Shown piece after piece: positions 1-8,883 of a DNA stretch of 64,000 nucleotides. This DNA comes from Mangrovimicrobium sp033283325. Its GTDB lineage: Bacteria; Pseudomonadota; Gammaproteobacteria; Pseudomonadales; Halieaceae. The translations under genes and the position numbers were made by a program. Position 1 is the first letter of the stretch. Each line of letters starts with the position of its first letter. The stretch spans positions 248,001 to 312,000 of the forward strand of contig JAWMQO010000002.1 of assembly GCA_033283325.1 (NCBI GenBank), in the 5' to 3' direction. Under the pieces are notes generated by a model. That model made no database searches. It was not told the DNA's origin and saw nothing but the letters and a program-made list of their open reading frames with translations.

Positions 1-1493
1 ATGCGTGCACCGTTGGCGCCACCGCGCATGTCGGTTTCACGGAAGGAGGAAGCAGAAGCCCATGCGGTGAGGACCAGTTCCTGCACACTGAGGCCGGAGT
101 CGAGGATTTCTTTCTTCAGCTTCTTGATGTCGCGGTCAGTGACCTGTTTGTAGTCGGCTTCAGGAACCGGATCCTGCCAGATGAACTCCTCTTTCGGTGC
201 CCAATCGCCGAGATAGCGGGAAGACGGCCCCATGTCGCGGTGGATCAACTTGAACCACGCGCGGGCGTAGGCGTCCTCGAACTCTTCAGGATTGTTCAGC
301 CAGCGCTGGGTGATCTCCCGGTAGGCGGGGTCTTCACGCAGTGCCAGGTCAGTGGTGAACATCATCGGCGCGTGGCGCTTGTCGGGATCGTGGGCGTCGG
401 GGATCATGCCGGCTCCCTTGCCATCCTTCGGTTTCCACTGCTTGGCGCCACCGGGGCTGGTGGTCAGTTCCCACTCGAAGCCGTAGAGGTTTTGCAGGTA
501 GTTGTGGGTCCACTCAGCGGGGCTCACCGTCCAGGCGCCTTCCAGGCCACTGGTCACCGTGTCCGCACCGTTGCCGGTCCCGCACTTGTTGGTCCAGCCC
601 AGACCCTGCTCTTCCAGCGGCGCCGCTTCCGGCTCCGGTCCGACGCAGTCGGAGGCCTTGTGCGCGCCGTGGGCCTTGCCGAAGGTGTGGCCACCGGCGA
701 TCAGCGCAGCGGTTTCCTCATCGTTCATCGCCATGCGGCCAAAGGCATCGCGAATCGCGGCGGCGGCTTCCAGCGGATCGGGGTTCTGGTGCGGGCCTTC
801 CGGGTTGACGTAGATCAGGCCCATTTCTGTCGCGCCGAAGGGGCCTTCGATGCGGCCTTCCTCGTTGCGGCGCTGGTCAGTGAGCCATTCGCCTTCCGGG
901 CCCCAGTTGACGTCTTCAGGTACCCACTCGTCTTCTCGGCCGAAGGCGAAGCCCAGGGTCTTGAAGCCCATGTCGTCCATCGCGTAGTTGCCGGCGAGCA
1001 CGATCAGGTCGGACCAGGATATGGCGTCTCCGTACTTTTCCTTGATCGGCATCAGCAGGCGGCGTGCCTTGTCGAGGGCGGCGTTATCCGGCCAGCTGTT
1101 GAGCGGCGCGAAGCGCTGCATGCCGCCGTCGGCGCCGCCGCGGCCATCGATGGTGCGGTAGGTGCCGGCGGCGTGCCAGGACATGCGAATGAAGAAGGGA
1201 CCGTAGTGACCGAAGTCGGCCGGCCACCAGTCCTGGGAGGTGGTCATCAGTTCAGAGAGGTCTTTCTTGAGTTCGTCGAGGTCGACGTCCTTGAAGGCTT
1301 CTGCGTAGTCGAAATCCGCGTCGCGGGGGTCCGCGCTTGCGGAGACGTCGCGCAGTGGGGTCAGGTCCAGTCGATGGGGCCACCAGTAATCGTTGTTGCG
1401 CTCCATCGTGCCAGCGGCAAGCGCCGTACTGGAACCGATCGCGCAGAGGGTGGCAACGGTAATTGCTTTTCTCAGGGTCTTGAGTTGGTTCAT
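1..1493 (-). CDS. katG: Catalase-peroxidase KatG, exported form (3' end beyond window)
   Basis: Haem enzyme that destroys H2O2 by catalase and broad peroxidase activity. About 497 codons are present; the family is about 720-750 residues, so the C-terminal domain lies outside the window. The distal haem site reads RMSWHAAGTYR, the proximal His is in GGHTFGKAHG, and the three residues of the family's Met-Tyr-Trp adduct are all there (Trp in MSWH, Tyr in GLIYVNPEGP, Met in RMAMND). The N-terminus MNQLKTLRKAITVATLCAIG, followed by a small-residue stretch ending ALAAG, is a typical Sec signal peptide, so I infer a periplasmic enzyme. The ATG at 1493 follows a purine-rich stretch (GAGGAAGAG). The 287 bases up to the next gene (1494-1780) hold its promoter; I could not identify an OxyR site by eye. 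Confidence 0.95.
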   Translation of the reverse strand, partial: MNQLKTLRKAITVATLCAIGSSTALAAGTMERNNDYWWPHRLDLTPLRDVSASADPRDADFDYAEAFKDVDLDELKKDLSELMTTSQDWWPADFGHYGPFFIRMSWHAAGTYRTIDGRGGADGGMQRFAPLNSWPDNAALDKARRLLMPIKEKYGDAISWSDLIVLAGNYAMDDMGFKTLGFAFGREDEWVPEDVNWGPEGEWLTDQRRNEEGRIEGPFGATEMGLIYVNPEGPHQNPDPLEAAAAIRDAFGRMAMNDEETAALIAGGHTFGKAHGAHKASDCVGPEPEAAPLEEQGLGWTNKCGTGNGADTVTSGLEGAWTVSPAEWTHNYLQNLYGFEWELTTSPGGAKQWKPKDGKGAGMIPDAHDPDKRHAPMMFTTDLALREDPAYREITQRWLNNPEEFEDAYARAWFKLIHRDMGPSSRYLGDWAPKEEFIWQDPVPEADYKQVTDRDIKKLKKEILDSGLSVQELVLTAWASASSFRETDMRGGANGAR

Positions 1494-1780
1494 TCTCTTC
1501 CTCACTTCCTGGTTATCTTGGAGTTCACTCACGGGCAGGGACGGGCTCGGATGGGCAAAAAACACAGTGGGGCACGCCCCCTCTTCCCGGTCACCTGAGA
1601 TCAGGATAGATGCTTATCTGACGATCGGCATAATTTGAAATCTGGATCATGGCGTTCGATTTTATGGAATGTGGGGTTTTCACATGGCGGCAGAACTGCC
1701 GATCTACAGGGCCTGTTGTCGTCGCCCGCGTCGCCTGAATCAAGTCACATCAGAAAGTGCGATGGAAAGGTCACCGCTGA

Positions 1781-2941
1781 TCAGAAATCCTCGTCACCCA
1801 TCACTTCGTCGCGCATGTTGATATAGGCCTGCTCGGAGATGTGGTGGTAGTCACGGACATTGCGGTAGAAGCGGCGGTAGGATTCGTAGACTTTCGCTGC
1901 CATCGGGTCCCGGCTGGTGAGTTCGTCCATCGCCTGGCGGGTGCCGTCCCAGAACGCCCGCAGGACGTCGTCCGGGAAGCGGCGCAGCTGTACGCCATCG
2001 TGATCGATCAGTTGCACGAGGGCTTCGTTGTTGCGGGCGGTGTACTCGGCGAGCATGTCCTCGCTGGCCGACTTGGCCGCCGCCCGCACGATCGCCTGGA
2101 GGTCTTCCGGCAGGGCTTCCATGGACTCGCGGTTGATGATGAACTCGAGTATCGAACCGGGTTCGTGCCAGCCGGGGTAATAGTAGTACTTCGCCACTTC
2201 CTGGAAGCCCATGATGCGGTCGTTATAGGGGCCGACCCACTCCAGCGCGTCGATCACCCCGGTTTGCAGCGAGGTGTAGAGTTCACTGCCCGGGAGGGTG
2301 ATGGAACTGCCGCCGGCGGCGGTGAAGACTTCGCCGGCCAGGCCGGGAATGCGCATTTTCAGGCCGCGCAGGTCGGCCACCGATTGGATTTCCCGGTTGA
2401 ACCAGCCGCCCATCTGGACGCCGGTGCTGCCGCCCGCCAGCGGCACGAGGTTGAAGGGTGCGTAGGCCTCGTCCCACAGCGCCTGGCCACCCCCGTAGTG
2501 GAGCCAGCCGTACATTTCCTGGGCATTGAGGCCGAAGGGAACAGCCGTGAAGAATACCGAGGAAGGTATCTTGCCCTTCCAGTAGTAGGCTGCGCCGTGC
2601 CCGGCGTCCGCCACCCCCTGGGAAACGGCATCGAACACTCCGAGGGCGGGCACGATTTCACCGGCGCCGTAGACCCGGATGGTCAGCCGCCCATTGCTCA
2701 TCGCCTCGACCCGCTGGGCGAAGAGTTCCGGGGCGCTGCCGAGGCCGGGAAAGTTCTTGGGCCAGGTGGTGACCAGCTTCCAGTGAAAGCTTCCGCTGGA
2801 CGTCGCCGACCCGCTGCCGCCGTCGTTCGCCGTCTTGCCAGACTTGTCCATCGCCCACAGCCCGATGACCAGCACCAGCGCTGCGACCAGCAAGAGAATG
2901 ATCAGCGGGGAGAGCCGCTGCTCGGTGGTTCCCGAAGCCAT
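1781..2941 (-). CDS. TRAP transporter solute-binding protein, DctP/TakP type
   Basis: Extracytoplasmic binding protein of a tripartite ATP-independent periplasmic transporter, 386 residues. Residues about 10-31 form one hydrophobic N-terminal segment with no clear cleavage site, so it may stay membrane-anchored. The mature part starts FHWKLVTTWPKNFPGLG and includes the ligand-Arg region GLKMRIPGLAGEVF and the segment GVIDALEWVGPYND. That is the pattern of the TakP-like branch that binds 2-oxo acids or other monocarboxylates; the substrate here is inference. An AAGGA ribosome site lies 8 nt before the ATG. No DctQ or DctM membrane subunit lies beside it, although TRAP operons normally keep them together, so it must use subunits encoded elsewhere or act as an orphan. 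It follows uvrD on the same strand after 76 nt. Confidence 0.88.
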   Translation of the reverse strand: MASGTTEQRLSPLIILLLVAALVLVIGLWAMDKSGKTANDGGSGSATSSGSFHWKLVTTWPKNFPGLGSAPELFAQRVEAMSNGRLTIRVYGAGEIVPALGVFDAVSQGVADAGHGAAYYWKGKIPSSVFFTAVPFGLNAQEMYGWLHYGGGQALWDEAYAPFNLVPLAGGSTGVQMGGWFNREIQSVADLRGLKMRIPGLAGEVFTAAGGSSITLPGSELYTSLQTGVIDALEWVGPYNDRIMGFQEVAKYYYYPGWHEPGSILEFIINRESMEALPEDLQAIVRAAAKSASEDMLAEYTARNNEALVQLIDHDGVQLRRFPDDVLRAFWDGTRQAMDELTSRDPMAAKVYESYRRFYRNVRDYHHISEQAYINMRDEVMGDEDF

Positions 2942-3017
2942 AAGCGAGTCCTTATTGTTAGATATCGGGCTGTTGGAAACCCGGTAATTCGAGGCCTTGT
3001 TATTGCGCTTTGCCTGC

Positions 3018-5171
3018 TCAGAGTAACTGCAGGTTAGCGTACTGCAGCACCAGCCACTTTGCCCCTTCGCCGTCGAAGTTGACTTCGACGCGCGCGCTGC
3101 CGCCGCGGCCCTCGAAGTTTAACACGGTGCCCTCGCCAAAAATCTGGTGGTAGACCCGCTGGCCCAGACCGAGGTCCGTGTCCGGTACCGCGGCGCGATC
3201 GAAACCGCTGACCGGGCGCGACAGCGTGTTGTTGATGCGCACTTCCCGCAGCAGATCCGCGGGAATTTCCCGCAGGAAGCGCGAGGGCGTATTGAAACTC
3301 TCGCTGCCGTGGAGGCGTCGGGACTCCGCGTAGGTGATGTAGAGCTTCTGCATCGCCCGGGTAATGCCCACGTAGCAAAGACGCCGCTCCTCCTCCAGCC
3401 GCCCGGGTTCCTCAACCGACATGCGGTGGGGGAAGAGGTTCTCTTCCATGCCGGCGAGGAAGACCAGCGGGAACTCCAGGCCCTTGGCGGAGTGCAGGGT
3501 CATCAGCTGGACGCTGTCCTCGTGCTCGTCGGCCTGGGCATCGCCGGCATCCAGGGCGGCGTTGTCGAGGAACTGCTGCAGCGGCGAGGTGGACTCCGCG
3601 GGATCGGCCTCGAACTGGCGCGCCGCGGCCACCAGTTCCTCGAGGTTTTCCACCCGCGCCTGGCCCTTCTCGCCCTTTTCCTGACGGTGGAAATCGAGCA
3701 GGCCCGAGCCTTCAACGACGTGCTCCACCAGCTCTTCCAGGGGCAGCTCGTCGGTGCCGGAATCCAGTTCGTCGATCAGCACCCTGAAGCCCTCAAGAGC
3801 CGACAGCGCACGCGCGGGCAGGAGTTTCTCCTCCAGCACGATGTCGATCGCCTGCCACAGGGGAAGCTCGCGCTCCCGTGCGGTATCGCGCACCTTGTCC
3901 ATGGTCTTCGCGCCGATACCCCGGGGCGGGGTGTTGATCACCCGCTCCACCGCCGCATCGTCGCCGCGACCGGGCAACAGGCGCAGATAGGCGAGCGCGT
4001 TGCGGATCTCCAGGCGTTCGTAAAAGCGCTGGCCACCGTAAATCCGGTAGGGGAGCCCGACCCGCAGCAAGGCCTCTTCCAGTACCCGCGACTGGGCGTT
4101 GGAGCGGTACAGGATTGCGCTGTCAGACAGGGCCTCGCCCTCCTCCGACCAGCGTTCGATCTGCTCGACGATGAAGCGGGCCTCGTCGTGTTCGTTGTAA
4201 CCGGCGTAGACGGTAATCGCCTCGCCCTGCTCTCCCGCAGTCCACAGTTCCTTGCCCAGGCGGCCGAAATTGTGGGAAATGACACCGTTGGCGGCCTCCA
4301 GGATGGTCTGGGTGGAGCGGTAGTTCTGCTCCAGGCGTACCGTCTGTACCGGGTGGAAATCGTCGCTGAAGCGTTGGATGTTTTCGATCTTCGCGCCGCG
4401 CCAGCCGTAGATGGACTGGTCGTCGTCGCCCACCGCCACCACCGGAATCCGATTCCCCGCCAGCACCCGCAGCCAGGCGTACTGGATGGTATTGGTATCC
4501 TGGAATTCATCCACCAGGATCTGGCGGAAGCGGTTCTGGTAGTGTGCGAGAACCTCGGGGTTCTTCAGCCACAGCTCATGTGCGCGCAGCAACAGCTCGG
4601 CGAAATCCACCAGCCCGGCGCGCTCACAGGCGGCTTCATAGGCGCGGTAAACCTCCAGCATGGTGCGCGCAAACAGGTCACCCGGCGCGGGTTCGATATG
4701 ACGCGCCCGCAGGCCCTCGTCCTTCTGCCCGTTGATGTACCACATGGCCTGCTTCGGCGGCCAGCGCGCCTCGTCCAGTTGCAGTTCGCGGCAGACCCGC
4801 TTGACCAGGCGCAACTGGTCGTCGGCGTCCAGAATCTGGAATTCCTGGGGCAGCCCCGCTTCGCGCCAGTGGGCCTTGAGCAGGCGGTGGGCGAGGCCGT
4901 GAAAGGTGCCCATCCACAGGCCGTGGCTGCGTATCTCGAGCATTTCCTCCACCCGGGAACGCATCTCCCGCGCCGCCTTGTTGGTGAAGGTGACCGCCAT
5001 GATGGAGCCCGGCGAGAGCCCCTCGGCACGGATCAGCCAGGCGATGCGGTGAACCAGCACCCGCGTCTTACCGCTACCCGCGCCGGCGAGTACGAGGAGG
5101 TTCTGGTTATCGGCAGCGACGGCTTCGCGCTGGGCCTGGTTTAGGCCGGAGAGAATATCGGATACATCCAT
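3018..5171 (-). CDS. uvrD: DNA helicase II UvrD
   Basis: SF1A 3'-5' helicase that removes the incised oligonucleotide in nucleotide excision repair, unwinds DNA in methyl-directed mismatch repair and dismantles RecA filaments. 717 residues, close to the 720 of E. coli. Walker A is AGAGSGKT at residues 29-36, the Walker B region reads ILVDEFQDTN, later come GDDDQSIYGWRGA and LEQNYRST, and motif V/VI is VQLMTLHSAKGLEFPLVFL and RRLCYVGITRAMQKLY. The C-terminus (GQRVYHQIFGEGTVLNFEG) is the Tudor-like tail of UvrD/PcrA that Rep lacks, so this is UvrD rather than Rep. It is divergent from the SPOR gene across 160 nt. Confidence 0.96.
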   Translation of the reverse strand: MDVSDILSGLNQAQREAVAADNQNLLVLAGAGSGKTRVLVHRIAWLIRAEGLSPGSIMAVTFTNKAAREMRSRVEEMLEIRSHGLWMGTFHGLAHRLLKAHWREAGLPQEFQILDADDQLRLVKRVCRELQLDEARWPPKQAMWYINGQKDEGLRARHIEPAPGDLFARTMLEVYRAYEAACERAGLVDFAELLLRAHELWLKNPEVLAHYQNRFRQILVDEFQDTNTIQYAWLRVLAGNRIPVVAVGDDDQSIYGWRGAKIENIQRFSDDFHPVQTVRLEQNYRSTQTILEAANGVISHNFGRLGKELWTAGEQGEAITVYAGYNEHDEARFIVEQIERWSEEGEALSDSAILYRSNAQSRVLEEALLRVGLPYRIYGGQRFYERLEIRNALAYLRLLPGRGDDAAVERVINTPPRGIGAKTMDKVRDTARERELPLWQAIDIVLEEKLLPARALSALEGFRVLIDELDSGTDELPLEELVEHVVEGSGLLDFHRQEKGEKGQARVENLEELVAAARQFEADPAESTSPLQQFLDNAALDAGDAQADEHEDSVQLMTLHSAKGLEFPLVFLAGMEENLFPHRMSVEEPGRLEEERRLCYVGITRAMQKLYITYAESRRLHGSESFNTPSRFLREIPADLLREVRINNTLSRPVSGFDRAAVPDTDLGLGQRVYHQIFGEGTVLNFEGRGGSARVEVNFDGEGAKWLVLQYANLQLL

Positions 5172-5331
5172 CGCTGCATTCTACCCGAGGGGCTCGTGCA
5201 AGGGACCGGTTTTTTCCTGCCGGGCTGGCCGAAATCCCGCCCGCTCCGGCAGTTTTCAGCCCAATTCCACGTATCGGCTGCCATGGGTCTGGTACTATCA
5301 TAGGCACCAAAAGGCGGGGTGGCGCGAGCGC

Positions 5332-6426
5332 ATGAGCGAGAATAAAAATTACGGCGAAAGGGCGGACGACTGGACGACCTCACGCTTCGAAGAGTTCGGG
5401 GAGGACGAATTCGAAGCCTCTGATCGCGACAGCGACTTCGCCGCAATCTATACCGACGAGGACGATCTCGATCTCCCCGGGGAAGACCCCGAAAGCGAGC
5501 AGTGGGATTTCCTCGAGGAGCCTGAATCCACGGAAGATGGCCTGGGCGGAGAGCTCCGGGAAGACATCGACGCCGACGCCGATGACATCGCAGCCAGTGA
5601 CCTGGAAGAGGTCCTGGACGGCGAGCTGGATGGGGAACTGGACAAAGATTCCGAAGCGCCCTACCGGGGCAGTTTCGAGGACGACGACGCCGACCTGGAA
5701 AACGCCGACTGGGAACTGGAAGAAGCAGTAGAGGACCAGGACTCCGACAACTGGCTGGACGAGCCCGAAGGGGCAGGCGAAACCCGGCGGGAACTCAACA
5801 TCTCCCTGGGAATGATCGCGGTCGCCGCGACTGCGGTGATCCTGCTGGCCATCGGCGGTTACGGCATCATCGAGCAGCGGGCCGAGCTGCGCGAGCAGGT
5901 CAGGGATTTACGCGCCCAGCTGGCCACCGCGGCCCCGCCTTCCGATGTCAGTTCAAGCCGCGCCGCCGCGGCGCAGTCCGAGCGGGAAAACCGCTTGCTG
6001 CGCGATGAACTCGAGCAGCTCTCCCAGGAGAACCGCAGCCTTCAGGCAATCGTCAACGGCCTCGAATCCCAGCTTGAATCCCAGCAGAAGGCCCTGCAGG
6101 CGGGCTCCGTCGCATCCCGACCCGCCGCGACGCCGTCCGCTACAGCGAAACCGGCGTCCCAGGCCAGCCCCGCCACGCAAGCGGAAGGCGCCGGAGGCTG
6201 GTTCGTGAATTTCAGCTCCTATACCCAGCGCGAAACTGCCGAGAAATGGATCGGCAAGCTGCAGCCAGCCAGTGGACGGGTAGTGGTGACCACCGGGCAG
6301 AGTGCGGGCAAGACCGTGTACCGGGTGCGGGTCATCGACCTCGCGGACAAAAACATGGCAAACGATGTGGCCCGCGCCCTGGAGCAGGAATACAAACTGC
6401 CACGCCTGTGGGTGGGGCAGGACTGA
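5332..6426 (+). CDS. SPOR-domain membrane protein with long acidic N-terminal tail
   Basis: 364 residues in three visible parts. Residues 1 to about 158 are a low-complexity, extremely Asp/Glu-rich segment with very few basic residues, predicted disordered and cytoplasmic. A single transmembrane helix follows (ISLGMIAVAATAVILLAIGG). A periplasmic coiled coil with many Glu, Arg, Leu and Gln comes next, then an Ala/Pro/Ser linker and a C-terminal SPOR domain starting GGWFVNFSSYTQRETAEKW. SPOR domains bind peptidoglycan glycan strands stripped of stem peptides at division sites (known for FtsN, DamX, DedD and RlpA), so an envelope or division role is inferred. The layout resembles DamX/DedD but the acidic tail is unusual. 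It is divergent from uvrD and followed after 67 nt by a secreted-protein gene. Confidence 0.85.
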   Translation: MSENKNYGERADDWTTSRFEEFGEDEFEASDRDSDFAAIYTDEDDLDLPGEDPESEQWDFLEEPESTEDGLGGELREDIDADADDIAASDLEEVLDGELDGELDKDSEAPYRGSFEDDDADLENADWELEEAVEDQDSDNWLDEPEGAGETRRELNISLGMIAVAATAVILLAIGGYGIIEQRAELREQVRDLRAQLATAAPPSDVSSSRAAAAQSERENRLLRDELEQLSQENRSLQAIVNGLESQLESQQKALQAGSVASRPAATPSATAKPASQASPATQAEGAGGWFVNFSSYTQRETAEKWIGKLQPASGRVVVTTGQSAGKTVYRVRVIDLADKNMANDVARALEQEYKLPRLWVGQD

Positions 6427-6493
6427 CAACTTGGCAGACTTCGCTGCCGGTGCTAATGTTTTGCTCCCAATAAGCCCGAAACAGGACTCCTAA

Positions 6494-6862
6494 ATGAAAA
6501 AGTTTGCAATTCCCGCCTTCACCCTGGTGCTCGCCTCCGGCCATGCCCTCGCCCAGGACTGCACAGCCCCGGCGAAGCCGACCCTGCCCGACGGTGGGGC
6601 TGCGAGCATGGAACAGATGCTGGAAGGCCAGAAAGCGGTCAAGGCCTACCAGGCCGAAAATATCGCCTATCGCGAGTGCCTGGAGCCCGGTATGGAGAAA
6701 GCCAGGGGCCTCGCGGAACAGGGTGAGGACGGCGCCGAGGATGCCACCGAAGAGTATATGGCACTGCAGGAGGCCTACAACGCCTCCGTTACCGCGGAGG
6801 AGGAAGTGGCCGGCCAGTTCAACACTGAGGTCCGCGAGTACAAGGCCGCGAACCCGCAGTAA
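6494..6862 (+). CDS. Small secreted helical protein, function unknown
   Basis: 122 residues starting with a clear Sec signal peptide (MKKFAIPAFTLVLASGHALA, probable cleavage after ALA). The mature part has two cysteines (QDCTAP and YRECLEP) that could form a disulfide in the periplasm. The rest is charged, Glu/Ala-rich and probably helical. I do not recognise a named family. It lies between a SPOR protein and an HExxH lipoprotein, all on the same strand and all envelope proteins. The strong hairpin 19 nt after its stop suggests it ends its own transcript. Confidence 0.75.
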   Translation: MKKFAIPAFTLVLASGHALAQDCTAPAKPTLPDGGAASMEQMLEGQKAVKAYQAENIAYRECLEPGMEKARGLAEQGEDGAEDATEEYMALQEAYNASVTAEEEVAGQFNTEVREYKAANPQ

Positions 6863-6880
6863 GGCAGTCCTGCCCGACCC

Positions 6881-6907
6881 GGGGCGCCGGAGTGCATCCG
6901 GCGCCCC
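6881..6907 (+). terminator. GC-rich hairpin, probable terminator
   Basis: A perfect 10-bp stem (GGGGCGCCGG with CCGGCGCCCC) encloses a 7-nt loop 19 nt after the preceding stop codon. No strong T-run follows (ATTGAATTCC), so termination may be partial or Rho-assisted. Confidence 0.5.
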
Positions 6908-7020
6908 ATTGAATTCCTGCCAAAGCACGTCGCGCACCGCAGCCCGGCGGCCGGAAGACCTTGCAAGTGGGGTTGGCGGTAATTGAAACCCGGATTTTCC
7001 CCTTGATTGCAGGAGTAATT

Positions 7021-8877
7021 ATGCGCTGGATTCGCATTTTCCTGATCCTCACCGCCCTGCCCTTCCTGGCCTCCTGCCGCCTGGAACTGCAAACCCAGGG
7101 CGCCGGCCTGATCCTCGGGGAAAACAGCAGGCAGCTCTACCGCAAAGGGCACGTTCTCGATATCAACGAGGATTTCGACGAGCAATTCCAGCCGATTCCC
7201 GCCCCCGGGCGCAGTTTTCTGCGTTGGCATACCCTCTGTGAAAACGTCAACGGCGCCTGCGAAGTGGTCCTGCGCCGGGAGGCCTGGGAACAGGATGTCG
7301 ATGTCACCCTGACAGCGCAGTTCAGGCCCAACTACAACGGCCCCCTGCGCCTGCTGGACTACGACCTGTGGTGGTACCCCCAATCCCGGGAATTCGGCCT
7401 GCCCGTCGACAGCCTTTTGATCAGCGGCCTGGCCCCCTCGGGACCGGTTGAGGTATTCATGGCCTCGCAGGACATGCGGCGGGTGATTCGCGCCCGGCGC
7501 CGGGGGGACGAATACCGCTTCCCGCTCAATGAAAACGACGACCGGGAGGATTTCTGGCCCTTTATCACCGCTCGCGACAGCGAGGGGAACATCGCCAGCG
7601 TCAGCGTGGATTTCGACATGGCCGAGTTCGACGGCACGCCGCTGCAGGCCCACAACGCCAGCTCGCCCTGGGCCAATGTGCTGGCGCGCTGCGCCACTGC
7701 CAACTCCCCTTTCGAAGTCTGCCCCTTCCAGAAGTTGCCCTTGCTGGGAACGCGAACGGAAATTCCCGATGTCACGGACATCATGATGCGCACGGTCGTG
7801 TCCCACCCCTGGATGGGCCGGCGCTTCCGCGAAGTACTGCAGGAAATGCCCCCGGAAATGCTGAAGATGTTTCGCAGCGTGAGCGCGGTGGTGATCAGCA
7901 GCGAAGTGCGGCCGTCCTTCTACCTCACCGCTACGGGGGCGATCTACCTCGACCCGGACGACCTCTGGCTGACCCCCGCGGAGCGGGCGAGCATCAGCAC
8001 GGAGCCGGATTATCGTGAAGAGTATGCCTCGGTTTTCGCCCTGTCGCCCTTCTGGCTCTATATGCAGGGCGACACCGAAGCCTGGATCCCGAGCGGTGAA
8101 TGGCCGGCCAACAGCCAGCGTCGCATCGAGGACATCCTCCTGCCCATGGCGACCTTGCTGCTTCACGAGTTGACCCACGCCGCCGACGGGATCCCCGCCG
8201 AATTCCTGCACCAGGCGGTGGGTACCTATACACCGCTGGAGATCTCCAACCGGATTTACAACTACACCCCGACCAACCAGCTCTACGGCTCCTACCCGCT
8301 GTACTCCCGGCTGATGTACGACCTCGCCGCCAGCCTCTTCTACGGAGAGGAAGCCAGCATCGAGATCCTTTCCCTCAGTGCGCGTGACGCCGGCCTGGAA
8401 TTCAGTAACCACGCGGCCAACGATCTCTACGCCTACGCCAGCGGCTGGGAAGATACGGCGATGCTGGTGGAGGAAGTGCTATCGCATCACTTCTTCGGCG
8501 TAGAGAGAATCGTGGCCTTCCTCGACGATCCCGGTGATCGCGAAGACCTCGACTGCAATGACTTCGTCCTGCGCTGGGGCGACCGCAACCGGGTTTTCAA
8601 AAGCACGGTCAGGCAGCGGGCGGAGTTGGTGCTGCGCCAGGTACTCGACGAAGCCGACCTTTCCACCTACCTGGATAACGCGCCGCGCCACCGCGGCCTG
8701 CGGGCCGGTAGTGGCGTCTGCGATTACTTCGACGTCCTCGGCTTCGATGAAAGTGTCCGCGGCCGCTCCGTATCCATACCTCAGCGAGTGACTGAACAGC
8801 TGCAACGCAGCCGCCTTCACGGGGATATCCGCAGTGGCTTCGAATCCATACGCCGCAAACAGCACGCAGATTACTGA
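7021..8877 (+). CDS. Large outer-membrane-type lipoprotein with HExxH metallopeptidase-like domain
   Basis: 618 residues. I start at ATG 7021 rather than the upstream in-frame TTG at 6961, because AGGAG lies 5-6 nt before it and because the product then opens with a lipoprotein signal (MRWIRIFLILTALPFLASC, lipid Cys19). Residues about 20-101 resemble the InlB-type bacterial repeat: G..L..G near the start, then APGRSFLRW, a pair of Cys, and LTAQF at the end. The C-terminal half has H382-E-L-T-H386 in a hydrophobic helix context (LLLHELTHAADGIPAEF). About 90 residues later comes a WEDTAMLVEE helix (E477, E484, E485) that could give the third zinc ligand, as in gluzincins. I therefore infer a surface or periplasmic zinc peptidase of no family I can name. 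It converges on a SirB2-like gene with a 6-nt gap. Confidence 0.8.
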   Translation: MRWIRIFLILTALPFLASCRLELQTQGAGLILGENSRQLYRKGHVLDINEDFDEQFQPIPAPGRSFLRWHTLCENVNGACEVVLRREAWEQDVDVTLTAQFRPNYNGPLRLLDYDLWWYPQSREFGLPVDSLLISGLAPSGPVEVFMASQDMRRVIRARRRGDEYRFPLNENDDREDFWPFITARDSEGNIASVSVDFDMAEFDGTPLQAHNASSPWANVLARCATANSPFEVCPFQKLPLLGTRTEIPDVTDIMMRTVVSHPWMGRRFREVLQEMPPEMLKMFRSVSAVVISSEVRPSFYLTATGAIYLDPDDLWLTPAERASISTEPDYREEYASVFALSPFWLYMQGDTEAWIPSGEWPANSQRRIEDILLPMATLLLHELTHAADGIPAEFLHQAVGTYTPLEISNRIYNYTPTNQLYGSYPLYSRLMYDLAASLFYGEEASIEILSLSARDAGLEFSNHAANDLYAYASGWEDTAMLVEEVLSHHFFGVERIVAFLDDPGDREDLDCNDFVLRWGDRNRVFKSTVRQRAELVLRQVLDEADLSTYLDNAPRHRGLRAGSGVCDYFDVLGFDESVRGRSVSIPQRVTEQLQRSRLHGDIRSGFESIRRKQHADY

Positions 8878-8883
8878 TCCAGG

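Noticed and set aside
6961..7020. Upstream extension of the HExxH lipoprotein from TTG 6961
   Set aside because: Would bury the lipoprotein signal; ATG 7021 has a good AGGAG.
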